Part shown: piece by piece, positions 35,227 to 47,449 of the stretch
Position numbering within the stretch: the stretch's first letter is position 1
Layout of the letters: each line of letters opens with the position of its first letter
Source of the DNA: Spisula solida
Lineage: Eukaryota; Mollusca; Bivalvia; Venerida; Mactridae
Direction: 5' to 3'
Length of the DNA stretch: 64,000 nt
Assembly: GCA_947247005.1 (NCBI GenBank)
Contig: OX365955.1
Coordinates: 41,209,822 to 41,273,821, forward strand
Notes under the pieces: generated by a model
Database searches by the model: none
What the model was told of the DNA's origin: nothing
The model's input: only the letters and a program-made list of their open reading frames with translations
Program-made: the position numbers and the translations under genes

Positions 35227-35977
35227 CAACTGGTAGACATCGTACGGCGAAATAGCCCTACATCGGTCGAAAACAAAAGTAAAACAGTGTCAACTGGTAG
35301 ACGAAATAGCCCTACATCGGACAAAAACAAAAATAAAACCGTGTCAACTGGTATACATCGTACGGCGCAATACCCCTACATCGGACGATAACAAAAATAA
35401 AACGGTGTCAACTGGTAGACATCGTACGGCGAAATAGCCCTACATAGGACGAAAACAAAAGTAAAACAGTGTTTACTGGTATACGGCGAAATAGCCCTAC
35501 ATTGGACGAAAACGAAAGTAAAACAGTGTCAACTGGTATACATCGTACGGCGAAATAGCCCTACATTGGACGAAAACAAAAGTAAAACAGTGTCAACTGG
35601 TATACATCGTACGGCGAAATAGCCCTACATTGGACGTAAACAAAAGTAAAACAGTGTCAACTGGTATACATCGTACGGCGAAATAGCCCTACATAGGACG
35701 AAAACGAAAGTAAAACAGTGTCAACTGGTATACATTGTACGGCGAAATAGCCATACATTGGACGAAAACGAAAGTAAAACAGTGTCAACTGGTATACATC
35801 GTACGGCGAAATAGACCTACATAGGACGAAAACGAAAGTAAAACAGTGTCAACTGGTATACATCGTACGGCGAAATAGCCCTACATTGGACGAAAACGAA
35901 AGTAAAACAGTGTCAACTGGTATACATCGTACGGCGAAATAGCCCTACATTGGACGAAAACAAAAGTAAAACGGTGT
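35227..35977 (+). repeat. 64-bp satellite, twelve units
   Basis: The unit begins CAACTGGTATACATCGTACG, continues GCGAAATAGCCCTACATTGG and ends AAAGTAAAACAGTGT. Twelve head-to-tail units run from 35227 to 35977. Ten are full-length; the second and fifth lack 10 and 7 bp around the same ATCGTAC palindrome. Units in the right two-thirds are nearly identical, and those at the left edge (CATCGG, ATAAAAC variants) are more diverged. That is the expected pattern of unequal exchange with older edge units. The array contains no long open frame. Confidence 0.97.
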
Positions 35978-36030
35978 ATCGTTTTTCGAAGAGGGTATGT
36001 GTTTCGATTGTTATTCTTTAAATATGCTAG

Positions 36031-36575
36031 TTTTAATACTGTTACTTAATTTTTGAGACTAAAGGCTGCTAAAACTATGTAGTTCAGCAGTTTTACTGTT
36101 GTAACTAGGTCATTCAGCGTGAGCTTTCTGCCTTTTGTTTGCTGAATCTTTTCTTTTCAGTTTTTAAACTATGAGACAAGGGGCGTTTAATTTTGGGCAC
36201 TTCTTCGTTTTAAGATTTCTTACAGCTAAAGCGGGGCAATATAGTCCTTTTGCTGTGGAAACTGTGTCATTCAGCTAGTTAGTAGGTCATCCGACTATAC
36301 GGGCCTATCAACGTTTTAATACTGTAAGTTAACTTTTGAGACTAAAGCCTGCTATAACTATGTAGTTCAGCAGTTTTACTGTTGTAACTTGGTCATTCAG
36401 CGTAGGCATTCCGCCTTTTGGTTGCTGTATCTTTTCTACTGGGTCATTCAGTTAGTTATAATTTATTATACTTTTCGACAGCTTGAACTTGGGCGGATCT
36501 GCGCTTGTTTAGTTGGGCATTGTGCTTTGTGTGTTTTTAATGTTTTCTGTGCTCGGCTAATGATGTGTGTTAATT
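36031..36575 (+). repeat. dispersed repeat family, copy i (long, with internal duplication)
   Basis: The module from TTTTAATACTGTTA to TCATTCAGCG occurs at 36031-36120 and again at 36313-36402 (GTAGTTCAGCAGTTTTACTG in both). The middle carries CACTTCTTCGTTTTAAGATT and CCTTTTGCTGTGGAAACTG, as in copy b. The 3' part has GGGCGGATCTGCGCTTG and TTTTCTGTGCTCGGCTAA, where the copy stops short of the usual CTGCCTTCCC end. It lies just after the 64-bp satellite. Confidence 0.75.
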
Positions 36576-39050
36576 AAGGTATTAATGTCATATATGGCCT
36601 TGTGGTGCAGACAGAAAATATCAGTAAAAAACATTGAAAATGACAAATATGTTTATTTGGTATAGTATCATGCCTATGTACACTTAGCGGCTTTGAAAAC
36701 GCATCACTAATGGAAATCAAGTTAACTTTTGTGTTCGTGCTTTAGGCTACCCATTGATTGTAACTCGATGTACTGTCCATACAAATTCACTACAGTGGTG
36801 CATTGAAACATGAAACGGAATAAAACGAACAATGTACGAGAAATTGATGGGTTGATGCTAATTATTTTTATGTATGGTCAACTGGAATATTCGATCAATC
36901 GACAAATTCAAACAACACAAAATAAGACGGTTTACCACTCAGCAACATAGCTAGTGGTCTTTAAGTTTTAAAAATGCTAAGTAGCAATGGTTTAGGTTTA
37001 CCGAAAATTACTTCTAAGTTTACAGTCAAGGGGAAGTAATTCTGGATAGAGATTGAGTGGATAAAAGTCAACTTTTCTCAATCTTAGTTGAGCTTCACAT
37101 TTATCTTTGTTTTGCTTTATTTCTGTCTCAATGATCAGCACAGACACTTTAACGAACTTTATCAGAAAAATAAGTACACAAAACACAAACACAGAAGGAC
37201 ACACAGCACAAAAATTGCAACATTTACTTTTGTTATTGTCACTTTTTATTTATTGTGGTTGTTAATGGTGTGATCAGATTGTAATGAATTTGATTGCCAT
37301 TCCACATATCTTAGCTTGATATGTTGAAAACGTCAGCAAAAACACGTATTGACCGAGCTATTGGTAAATACATCAATGCGCACACACATTTTATAAGCTA
37401 TAAAAGGGTGAAGACCACTTGGTGTATATGTGTATATACATTTGTAAACGTACGAATTCGGCATACATACATGTGTAATACACATGCATTCTGAACATAG
37501 TTAGCTGTTTGATAGCAGGCATCAGGTAACAGATATTTTGCACTCTGGTTGCTCACAAACTGGTCTTATAACAATGTTCAGTCTACTGCTTGAATCAAGA
37601 TCTACGACCTCTCGCTCTTGAAACACTAGACACTAGACTTGACAATAGAATGACATTTGATACCAACATGATGGATTCTATAAGATCCATTTGTAGTTTC
37701 TTTGAGATATATAAATGGCCGATATATCGGTGTATTCTTGGACAGAAAGAAACGAAAACAAGCGAGTTTTTACTTGATAAGTAACATACGTTTTAACCAT
37801 GGTAAATATGAACAAGCTTACATATTTAAAATGCAGTTTTCGGTATTTAACTAGTTAGAATGCACTGGACTGTTGTATGGACGGTTCAACTAGGTTCTTA
37901 TCCGGTAGGTCATACCATCCAGTGACACTTGACCATATACATTAATTTGTCATAATAACTCTCATTCCTGCTTTTCTAAATCACAAAATAAAGCAAGACA
38001 TGCTAGCATTACTCGTAATTGATATTAAATTTCAGGAAATCTAGTGATGTAAAGATGCAATTATGTATTTATCGAAAAAACACTAAATGGCGTTACATTG
38101 ACAATATAGTTTGCAGGCAATGAAGTTTCTGTTATTGCATGTAATGAAGATGCTGAAAATGCTACCAATCAATCAAACAAGTAGTTAACGTAAAGTTACA
38201 AAACCACAAAAGCTAACCACACACGTCAGTAGGTGCAACTGTTGATTGTGTCTGCTTATTGTTGAGAACATTACGCATTTAGGATTATCCTGGCAGACAT
38301 AATTCTGTCGGCTTTATTAAAGCAACAGCTGAAAAACTAGATAGTGTGTGTATGGTAGCTTTGGGATACATAAAAGGATATTATGCGGCATTGTTATGGC
38401 CTATGTTACCACGACAGTCAGTTGACATTACGTCCATTGTCTTAAACCATTACAATGTTGTCTCTATTCTAGATACTGTGTCGTTACATTTTGTAAGTAC
38501 AAAGAAACAATGTGCGAACCTAAGGAGGTGTCTTATTACGGAGAAGCAGAATAAGTACAGAATGGAACAACGCAATGTTTCAGACGAATCGGCATTGTCT
38601 TGAATGACTGTAGATTGCACTGAGTACAATCATCAACAATGGAGCAATTACTCGCCTACATATATCATGGGTACGTGGAAGTGAATGTACATACACCTAA
38701 GAGTACATTGACAAAATACCAAACTTCGTCATGACACTTACACGATAGAAAGATGTGAACAGAATGATGTGTACTTCAACTAAATTATGTGTTTCTTTAG
38801 GCTTTAAGCAACACAAACACCATTGCATGGTATGGTCCAGATAAGGAGGACAGTGGTCATTCTAACAATAGTTTGGTTGATACCACAGGACAGAAATGTA
38901 GAACATTCCTTTTGTCATATACTTGTTAGCAATTGAGGACACATATGCAGAACTGCCGACCTTAATCAATCTTGTCGGAAGGGTTACTCATCAAGAACTG
39001 CATTTCCCGGGCGACAATGAATACCTCATGGTCATGGCTAAATCGTTTGC
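36576..39050. other. no recognisable gene
   Basis: AT-rich. Frames of 61-85 codons (for example 37590-37784 and 38346-38603, plus strand) have no recognisable domain. None is flanked by convincing splice sites. Confidence 0.4.
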
Positions 39051-39055
39051 ATACT

Positions 39056-39353
39056 CAGTGAAGCAATACCACGTGACTTTTGGCTACAGTTACAAGAAGA
39101 TATAATGTATTTTTCAGCAGCTTTACCGTTTTTTCCATTACCCTGTGAAACGTTCACAGGGTAATGGACAAAACAGCACACCTGCTGAAAAAGATTTTAT
39201 ATTTCATAGTAAGCAAATAACTGTCCCCTTAGCGTGGGGTATATTTCATAGAAATCGATGAAGAAATAAAATACTTATGGCTTTTTTATTTTCCAATGTT
39301 TACAAATTTCTTCTTGTAACTGTAGCCAAAAGTCACGTGGTATTGCTACACTG
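39056..39353. mobile_element. foldback MITE, CAG[GT]GTAGCAATACC family, copy 2
   Basis: The left end CAGTGAAGCAATACCACGTG and right end (reverse) CAGTGTAGCAATACCACGTG fold back as in the 12922 copy. The element is flanked by a perfect 5-bp duplication, ATACT (39051-39055, 39354-39358). The centre CATTACCCTGTGAAACG and its complement form a tight palindrome (about 39138-39170). Compared with copy 1 the left arm has lost about 120 bp, so only the distal and central parts still pair. Confidence 0.9.
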
Positions 39354-39358
39354 ATACT

Positions 39359-40009
39359 GTAATCAAATAAATGTCTATGGAGTTGAGACTTGAATGCGAT
39401 AACTCAATCTATCACTTAATTTTATATTGAAATGTGCGAGAAATACTATGATTATTACAATTACTCTTGAATATTATTTAAGAAATCAAAATCTGTTCTT
39501 GTATTTTGTCGGTGAATTAAACACAGACACTCGTTCGGATGAGGAAAGAACAGAGTTTTTATTTCGATTCCAAACACGATAATATCCCGTACTATTTAAC
39601 TGCGCGTATTCCATTTTCACCCATTTTACATTGAACGTAATTCCACGCTGAAATTGAGTGGCTATTAGCTGGTACAATTACAAATGTACATCCCTCGATA
39701 ATGAAAACGAGCTTCGTAATTTTTCGAAGGAAAGAACACATCTTAAACACGAGTATAAGGTATCTATTGCATGAAATGAAAAATATAAATGAATTGATTA
39801 TCAGAAGTTTTTATGAAACTTAGTGTCGAGAGTATAATGGAGTTTCTAAAAATAGATGCGTCATTGCTGTAACACTGGATAATCGTGCAACTTGCCTTAT
39901 TCGCAACGCATTGAAGTTTTTACTGCAACGTTTACATTACTCATTCATTAATATGTCAGGTGATATTTATTTTCACTGAACTACTTTTAAATCGAACATG
40001 CTGCTGTTC
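39359..40009. other. no recognisable feature
   Basis: AT-rich spacer. A 63-codon minus-strand frame (39486-39677) has no motif. Confidence 0.45.
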
Positions 40010-41600
40010 GATGTTTTGTGAAGTAGTCTAGCATCTAGAGTTTTTAGTGTGAAAAAAGGTCCAGAGCGTTTCTCAGTTTATTCGTGTAGAGGGATGCTTG
40101 AAGTTTAATTTTAGCGAGGGTGGACAGCTGAGATCCTGTAGGTAACCATGGAAACCATGATGGCGTCAAAATGTCCCGCCAATTTTTTAGTACACACTCC
40201 GTCTTAATCTAACCTTTCTAACTAGTATGTACAAACACATACCAATTTTATTATGCGTATTATTTAAAGTACCAGTATAGAGCTCAGAAATGATATGAGA
40301 GTCAAGGTCATTTAATGTCAAGGTCAAGGTCATTTAGAGGTCAAAAGACCTAAAAATGGGTAAAAAATTTGTTTTTACCCCAAATAGTTATCATTCATAT
40401 GCGCAATTTTGTCCATATACTTCATTAATTTATTTTAACATCGCCTGTTATCAGTTGCACTTAAAATAAAATTTATTTCGTGTTGACATGGCGAATAAAA
40501 TTGAAATAAGGAGGAATTTCGTAACCCCACCCCAATTGAAATTGTCCATATATTTTGATTATCATGACAAAACTGTATGCATTGCATTTGCTTCACCAAG
40601 TGTAAAAGTGCAAAACGTGCATACATACAACTGTATGTGCAACCTTATTACACAATGATACCTAGCTTAGCATTTAAATTGATATGTTGACCAATGTCAC
40701 GAAGGTGAAGGTCATTACAAGGTGAAAGTTCAAGACAATTATTCCTGTCAAATTTTTATGTTGTTAAAAGTGCAATAGCTTTGGGTTTTTTTGCTTCAGC
40801 GAGGAGTATTACCTCCAATCATGTGTTGATTTTGTTTATTTATGTAGGCAGGTGTTTGAAGTTTAATACTAGAGAGGGTGGATAGCTGAAATAAAGTCAG
40901 TTACCATGGAAACCAAGATGGCGGCCAATATTACAGCTCATTACCAGTCCAAATTTCATAGTCCGGGCCGAAACCCCGAAAAATTGATCTAACCTTTTCA
41001 TTGTTTTTTCTTTAATGATTTTAGTAGACAAGACCGTTAAAATGGAATTTCTGACGGGTGCCATTTTGTCACCACTGAGAATTTTGAGAAAAATTCGGTA
41101 AAACGTTCCAAAATATAAATGAAACTGCGAATTTCTGGAATCGGCGATCTACAATGTCATTTTCAATCATATTTTGTAATAAATCACACTAAAATGTAAT
41201 TAACAAGTTTCAGTTGAAGACTGTAAAATTTAAGTGTCTTGTATTTATGGAAAAGGAGTTATTTTTGGGGTTAAAACATTAAAAACTGCGCATAAAAATG
41301 CGAATTTTTGGAATAAGTCGTCTATAAGGTCATTGACCATTTAATTTGATAAATAATCGCTGTGATAGTTTCATAGTGACTTGCGATTAAAATATTAAGC
41401 ATCTTAAGCTAGATATTTTTTGGGTAAAACATCGAAAATTGTAGTTTTTGGAATCGGTAGACTATGCACAATGACATCGATCATTTTATTTGGTGATTTA
41501 ATATGTCAATGTAAATGGTATAAAACTATAAATAACCCTGCAGTTTAGATATAAAACATCCTAAGATAGGCTATTGTGCAAAATGTGACTATTTGGGATG
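40010..41600 (+). repeat. left arm of a large inverted repeat
   Basis: The sequence from TAGTCTAGCATCTAGAG (40024) onward is the reverse complement of the segment ending CTCTAGATGCTAGACTA (45546), and the match continues inward for about 1.5 kb. Within the arm a module (TTGAAGTTTAAT, GAGGGTGGA, AGCTGA, ACCATGGAAACCA, GATGGCG) occurs twice, near 40100 and 40860. The arm also has TCAAGGTCA three times (40302-40332). A 63-codon frame is conserved between the arms only because the whole arm is. The arms could be long terminal repeats of a foldback-type DNA element. Confidence 0.9.
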
Positions 41601-42368
41601 AAACTAAAAATATATACATGTTTTGAGTTGGTTAAAGCAATAACAGTACCAGGCAGAAGTTTGTATCATAAACAACTTGGAATACACCTTGTATACCAGG
41701 TAGTGTATTGTCACCCTTATATACATGTAGAACCAGGAATACCTTCCATATCAGTGTTAGGTACCATAAAGAGTACAATATGGCTCTCCCTTGCAGTGTT
41801 TAATATCCTAATAGTCTGGAATGACAATGGCAGTCCCTATGAAACAAGGGATAACTCAGTCAGGTAGAGTCAGAACGTCCCCATAGATCCAGGCATATCT
41901 GTTTCCAGCAGTACAGTATAAGGTTACCCATACGGTCACACCCCTGGCATTATTGTAGGCAACGGCTATTTATAGATTTGTTTTTCTTGTCGAGTACTAG
42001 TGGGTCATACATAGCAATGGCACTACCCTAGGATGTGACAAAATGGAGCAATGAATAGTTACTCCATACCTTGTTTGATACTCTTTAGATTTACGGATGG
42101 CTGAATCCAGCAGTATTATTTATTAAGTGAATTCAGGAATGATTCTGTCAGGCATTTATTAACAAGGGAAGACTTTAAAAGTAATTTAGAATCAATCACC
42201 GTTTACAGCAGCATTAGGGTACCAATGTATGTCATACATAGCTTACAGTGATTGCTCGCCTATAGAGCTAAGCAAGGATATGTTACATATATTACATAGA
42301 ACAAGAAGGGCAGTCAGGACTGTGCATTGTTGAGTACCATATAAAGTCAGTTTTTGATATCTATCTAA
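41601..42368. other. loop of the inverted repeat, first part, low-complexity-like
   Basis: Composition is more even than in the flanks, and phrases such as TACCAGG/ACCAGG, GGTACCATA and TAACTCAGTCAGG recur loosely. This suggests an old degenerate tandem repeat. An 89-codon plus-strand frame (41598-41867) is not recognisable. Confidence 0.35.
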
Positions 42369-42896
42369 AGCCTATGTTTCACTGAACATGTTTTTTCTCG
42401 GCGATGTACTCTCGATGGACATTAATGAGCTTCGCGAGGCAACTGAACCGGTTTCTCGTGGTCTAGGTGTAGCTTTGGGGAAGTCATGGGACAATTTGTG
42501 ATATCGGGAGGGTTCGTGATCAATCGTGAGAAATCGGGATATCTTCCCGACGTTATGCGTCTGTCCCACTGCCTCGGACATGTACCCCTGATGGTAATTT
42601 GGTGCTTCGAAAGGCGTCGGGAACATGTTCCCTGATGTCTCAGGGAAGCTCCCCACTTAAGTGTCAGGAACCTTAGACAACATTTCGGTGTCTCATTCGA
42701 GGTCTCGAGAGTTATTCCCCGAATGTTCGCTAATACTTATCGGGGATGATACTGCCAAGGGAATGTACTCCCGAAATTAATCGGGAGTTTGGGGCGTCGG
42801 AGAAAGGTTGAATGTGCAAAATCACCGGGGGCCATCACGAGAAACTATATGTAATTCTTCCTCGTGGATGAGGAATGCCTCAGTGGGACATAGGCT
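42369..42896. mobile_element. GC-rich TIR element inside the loop
   Basis: The left end AGCCTATGTTTCACTGA (42369-42385) and right end (reverse) AGCCTATGTCCCACTGA form a 17-bp inverted repeat with three mismatches, bounding 528 bp that are much richer in G and C than the rest of the window. The interior repeats CGGGA, GGGAACATGTTCCC-like and GTCCCACTG phrases. A 94-codon minus-strand frame (42372-42656) exists but has no recognised domain. No clear target-site duplication is seen. Confidence 0.6.
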
Positions 42897-43049
42897 TGAT
42901 CGAGCAATATAAATTATAGCGAAAAATGCATGTGCCAGAAAGTGTCAGGTGGCAAATGAGGTTCATTGAATAGTTTATTAGTTCGATTTTGAAGCAAATT
43001 CTTAATAATAATATTTAATCTCACTCAGGGCCAAATACTTGGTGTTTCC

Positions 43050-43195
43050 GTCACTTCAAGGGTATGAGAGAGAAACTAGTAAGGAGCTTACTAGTTGCAT
43101 TTTGATTCGTTTTTGGTATGACCCGGTCTGGCAGATCGAACCAGGTTCACTCCGCACTCGAAGCGGCCGATCAACAGCTAGACCATCGAGGTATG
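43050..43195 (-). repeat. tRNA-derived SINE, minus-strand copy
   Basis: On the minus strand it reads CCTCGATGGTCTAGCTG (A-box region, near 43190), then CTTCGAGTGCGG, then the B-box-like CTGGTTCGATCTG, then CCAGACCGGGTCATACCAAA. The last block matches the SINE at 1248 (CCAGACCGCGTCATACCAAA). The B box is better preserved here than in that copy. The 3' body boundary is approximate. Confidence 0.75.
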
Positions 43196-43469
43196 ACTAT
43201 TCTAAGCAGTACATAGTATCTATAGCGCATGGAACGACTGTGTTATGCATTGCTAGGTATAATATAAAGCCAGGAATAGGAAAGACAATTTTAGGTACCA
43301 CAATCGGTGTCGAAATTGCTGTGTCTGGCATTGAAAGGTATGTACTCATAGGACATTAAATGGTTGGTCTCATTGGTAGTGTTCGTACCATACAGGGCCT
43401 AGCAAGTTTGTTCTCAGGGGTTGAACACGTACATTTGCAGTACAACATTTCTGTGTCCCAAATAGCATG

Positions 43470-43560
43470 CACATTTATAGTGTTCCGAGTACCCGGGTAG
43501 TCGATCGGAAGAATGACCGAGTAACCGAGTACCGATTTTAGTACTCGTTGCCATCTCTTG
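43470..43560. repeat. CCGAGTA-repeat fragment, possible transposon end
   Basis: CCGAGTACCCGG, ACCGAGTAACCGAGTACCG and TAGTACTCG lie within 80 bp. Such GAGTA-rich runs occur at the ends of some hAT elements. No partner end was found, so this is only a suggestion. Confidence 0.3.
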
Positions 43561-43648
43561 TTCCACTAGCTTCTGAATCACATGGAATCCCAATTACTCA
43601 AAGGCCACATATGTGATGCCTGTATTTGGTTCTAATAGGTACTTTATA

Positions 43649-43854
43649 TCGCTGGCTTATAATTAGATGGTCGTATGTACAAAATCAATATTCTGAGAAA
43701 ACATGACAAAACTGTCTGAAAATTACTCTTTACGTTTGGAAAAACAAGCTATTTGAACTTTTCGTGAAAATAGGCTCATAAGAAGCGCATTGAGATGCAG
43801 ATGTCAAATATGCATGATTCTTATAAGGTCGACCTCCTAATTCTAAGCCAGCGA
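43649..43854. mobile_element. MITE, TCGCTGGCTTAGAATT family, copy 2
   Basis: TCGCTGGCTTATAATTAGAT at the left pairs with the complement of CCTAATTCTAAGCCAGCGA at the right. The interior matches the 12562-12801 element throughout (ACAAAATCAATATT, GAAAATAGGCTCAT, GATTCTTATAAGGTCG). TA flanks both sides (43647-43648, 43855-43856). It sits in the loop of the large inverted repeat. Confidence 0.85.
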
Positions 43855-43984
43855 TATGATCAAAATATAAGACCGGAATGGCTTTATGTTTATATTCAAA
43901 ACGCCACACTTACCATATATTTAGTGATGTTGACCCCCAATATATCGCATTTAGCTCAAAGCATGGTATTAGATAAAGGATAAC

Positions 43985-45560
43985 TTGAACTACAAATGAT
44001 ATGTCAATATTTTAGTCTTACAGAAATTACTACCAAGTAAAATTATTTATGAGAGTGTAGTAGATCGATTCACAAAAAAAGCTAACCTTTCATTTCAATT
44101 TTGAATGTTTTATCCTAAAATAACAGATACCCCGAACATATCACATTTTTTTACCATAGCCTAGCTGAAGATGTTTGATATCTTAATCGCAAGTCACTAT
44201 GAAACTATCACAGTGATTATTTATCAAATTAAATGGCTAATGACGTTATAGACTACTTATTCCAAAAATTCGCACTTTTAGATGCAGTTTTTAATGTTTT
44301 AACCCCAAAAATAACCCCTTTTGCATAAGTACACAACACTAAAAATTTACAGTCTTCAACTGAAACTTAATAATTACATTTTAGTGTGATTTATTACGAA
44401 TAATGATGGAAAACGGCATTACAGTTCACCGATTCCAGAAATTCGCAGTTTCGTTTATATTTTGGAACGTTTTACCCAAATTTTCTTAAAATTCTCAATG
44501 GTGACAAAATGTCACCCATCAGAAATTCCATTGCAACGGTCTTGTCTACTGAAATTATTGAAAAAAAAACAATGAAAGGTTAGATTAATTTTGTGGATTT
44601 TCGGCCAGGACTATGAAATTTGGACTGGTTATGAGCTGTAATATTGGCCGCCATCTTGGTTTCCATGGTAACTGACTTTATTTCAGCTATCCACCTTCTC
44701 TAGTATTAAACGTCAAACACCTGCCTACATAAATAAACAAAAAATAACACATTATTTGAGGAAATACTCCTCGCTGAAGCAAAAGAAACCAAAGCTATTG
44801 CACTTTTAACAACATAAAAATGTGACTGGAACAATTTGAACTTTCACCTTGTAATGACCTTCACCTTCGTGACATTGGTCAACATATCAAATCGAATGCT
44901 GAGCCAGGTATCATTGTGTAATAAGGTTGCACATACAGTAGTATGTATGCACATTTTGCACTTTTACACTTGGTGAAGCAAATGCAATGCATACAGTTTT
45001 GTCATGATTATCAAAATATATGGACAATTTCAATTGGGGTGGGGTTTCGAAATTCCTCCTTATTTCATCATTATTCGCCATGTCAACACGAAATAAATTT
45101 TATTGTAAGTGCAACTGATAACAGGCGATGTTGAAATAAATTAATGAAGTATATGGACAAAATTGCGCATATGAATGATAACTATTTGGGGTATAAACAC
45201 ATTTTTTACCCATTTTTAGGTCTTTTGACCTCTAAATGACCTTGACCTTGACATTAAATGACCTTGACCCACATATCATTTCTGAGCTCTATACCGGTAC
45301 TTTAAATATTACACATAATAAAATTGATATGTGTTTGTACATACTAGTTAGAAAGGTTAGATTAAGAGGAAGTGTGTACTAAAAAATTGGCGGGAAATTT
45401 TGACGCCATCATGGTTTCCATGGTAACCTACAGGATCTCAGCTGTCCACCCTCGCTAAAATTAAACTTCAAGCATCCCTCTACACGAATAAACTGAGAAA
45501 CGCTCTGGACCTTTTTTTCACACTAAAATCTCTAGATGCTAGACTAAAGGAACAAAACAT
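43985..45560 (-). repeat. right arm of the large inverted repeat
   Basis: This is the reverse complement of 40010-41600, with scattered substitutions and a deletion near its inner end. It keeps the inverted forms of the motif set: GGCCGCCATCTTGGTTTCCA (44646-44665), GGTTTCCATGGTAACC (45413-45428) and three TGACCTTGA cores (45237-45267). The loop between the arms is about 2.4 kb. Confidence 0.9.
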
Positions 45561-46504
45561 ATTTTTGGAGTTTAATTTGTTTATTTGCAGAAACAACTGT
45601 ACCAGTACATTTAATAAATTCTTATTATATGTGTTGTTGATTTTTTGTCATTTTGAGAGCACAAACAAATACGACCAATTTGCTGTTTTCGGGGGGTAAA
45701 TAGTACCATCCAATTTGTCAGGTGTGTTTTGTTGCGGTTTTAATATACAGCTGGGTTTCCTCTATGCGTATATGGATTAAGCCGCAAATCATGTGAGAAT
45801 GGTTCTTTAGTAACGATATTCAATTGATTAATTAATGGTACATAAAGCATAGCATGTTACAAATAACATCTCAGCATGATATTTGTCAATTCAAGATAAT
45901 ACATTTGAATAAATTGTCAACTGTGTACATGTTATATACTATATGTTATTTCTGCTACCCGCCGAAACTAAATATGGCGTGATTGAATGATACCGTCTGT
46001 CAAAACGGATATAAAACACAATGCTATGTTTAAGTCGTTTGTGTACAACAATGTATTATTGTTGTGTGCAAATGTCTTCGGAAAATGAAATGAAGTTATA
46101 CTGGATATGGAACTACCTAAACAGAGTCCTTGCATACCGACATTGATAGTCAAGTCGTTATAGCGTTTACTCACAGCCATTTGTAACTCATTCTAGATAT
46201 CATGCAACGTTTTTCAGACAGTACTATATACGTGTCTACCTTTTTGTCATTTTATCAATAATCATTGTTCAGTTTTATAAAGGTTTTCAAATCAAGCTTG
46301 CAACGGCGTGTTTGTCTTTCCCTATTGTAATTAATTGATGTTGTGAAGATGTCGAGTTTCATTTATTTTCTACCAGATAACTAAACGATCAAACGTACTT
46401 TAGATACAACATTAATGAAGTACAAAGCCAGAGAAATGTTATAAGACAGACAACAAGACCTCTTAATATACGTGACAAGACGATATACCTAAACATCTGC
46501 ACGT
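45561..46504. other. no recognisable feature
   Basis: AT-rich spacer between the inverted repeat and the duplication block. A 70-codon minus-strand frame (45968-46180) has no motif. Confidence 0.45.
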
Positions 46505-47449
46505 GTACGTAAATGTACTGAATGAATATTTTATGACTGTCTGTCATTTCACATTATATCAGAAATATATGGTTGCATTATATCACCGGTATGTCAAGTA
46601 GAAACATCAATGATATTAGATGCTATATAATACATGTACAGGAAAGTGCCTACTTCAATGTAGATTTGATACATCCTTTGCAAGAATTTCCAAATTCTAT
46701 TATGATCTCTAAGACCTACTGATGCAAGTTTTGTTAGATTCATACATGTAGACATAATAAATGATCTGAAACTCCACCAGTTAAAATGGTAATAGTATCG
46801 CAAATGGTTGATACTTAGCATTAATTTAAAAGTAGAAACTGGTTGCAGTTCTTTCATACCCAAGAGGAATAACACGTCGATAGTGATTAACATGAGTTAA
46901 GAGTTATCTACCGAAAATAAATCGTTTTCTTATGTCCGTACTATTTTAGCTTTTCTTTAATTAATTGGAATAGTTATTGCATATAGACAGTCAATGTTAA
47001 TCTTGACCGATCGTAGCCGAAAATATAAAGTGAGCGATAACTGTCTAAATATAGGCACGATAATGAGTAATGTATTGCCGAAGTGTTTCAAAATATTAGG
47101 CGACGGTATACGAGTCTTACAATATTGCCTTATTTGTAAAATTATTTCTAAATTTTCAGGGAAGATTTGTAATAGATAATCCGACTGGAAGTCTACACAT
47201 ATATATTTATTTAACTAGCCGTGTGCTCGTTAATAGTTACACAGAGTCGTTGATTGCATAAGTCTGTATTTTACTGGCATGTAGGATGACTGGAGTTCTC
47301 GTCTCTTGATAACGTAACTACGCTTCTTCAATATTAACAAGAATAGAATAGCATCCAAGTAATTATATTGTCAGATAATTGTTTCATTTATCACAGCGAT
47401 AAATCCTCTTGGTTCCTTTGCATGATCGTCTCTCAATTTTCGTTCCAAC
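46505..47449 (+). repeat. left flank of copy A, shared with copy C but not B
   Basis: The stretch from GTAAATGTACTGAATGAATA onward aligns with copy C from 58762, strongly so over 46690-46920 against 59030-59250. A 99-codon minus-strand frame (46594-46893) is conserved over its first half in C but there contains a stop. It is preceded by the same in-frame stop in both copies, so I do not call a gene. The tandem copy B lacks this flank, which shows that the A/B duplication began at 47450. Confidence 0.8.

Noticed and set aside
37380..37400. TATAAAAG-like string as a core promoter
   Set aside because: In this AT-rich sequence such strings are expected by chance, and no open frame or exon follows.
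44943..45134. 63-codon frame conserved between the two arms of the large inverted repeat (also 40435-40626 on minus)
   Set aside because: The arms are similar throughout, so shared frames are expected. No domain is recognised.
46594..46893. 99-codon minus-strand frame partly conserved in copy C
   Set aside because: The C version has internal stops, and the conservation extends equally into the non-coding sequence on both sides.
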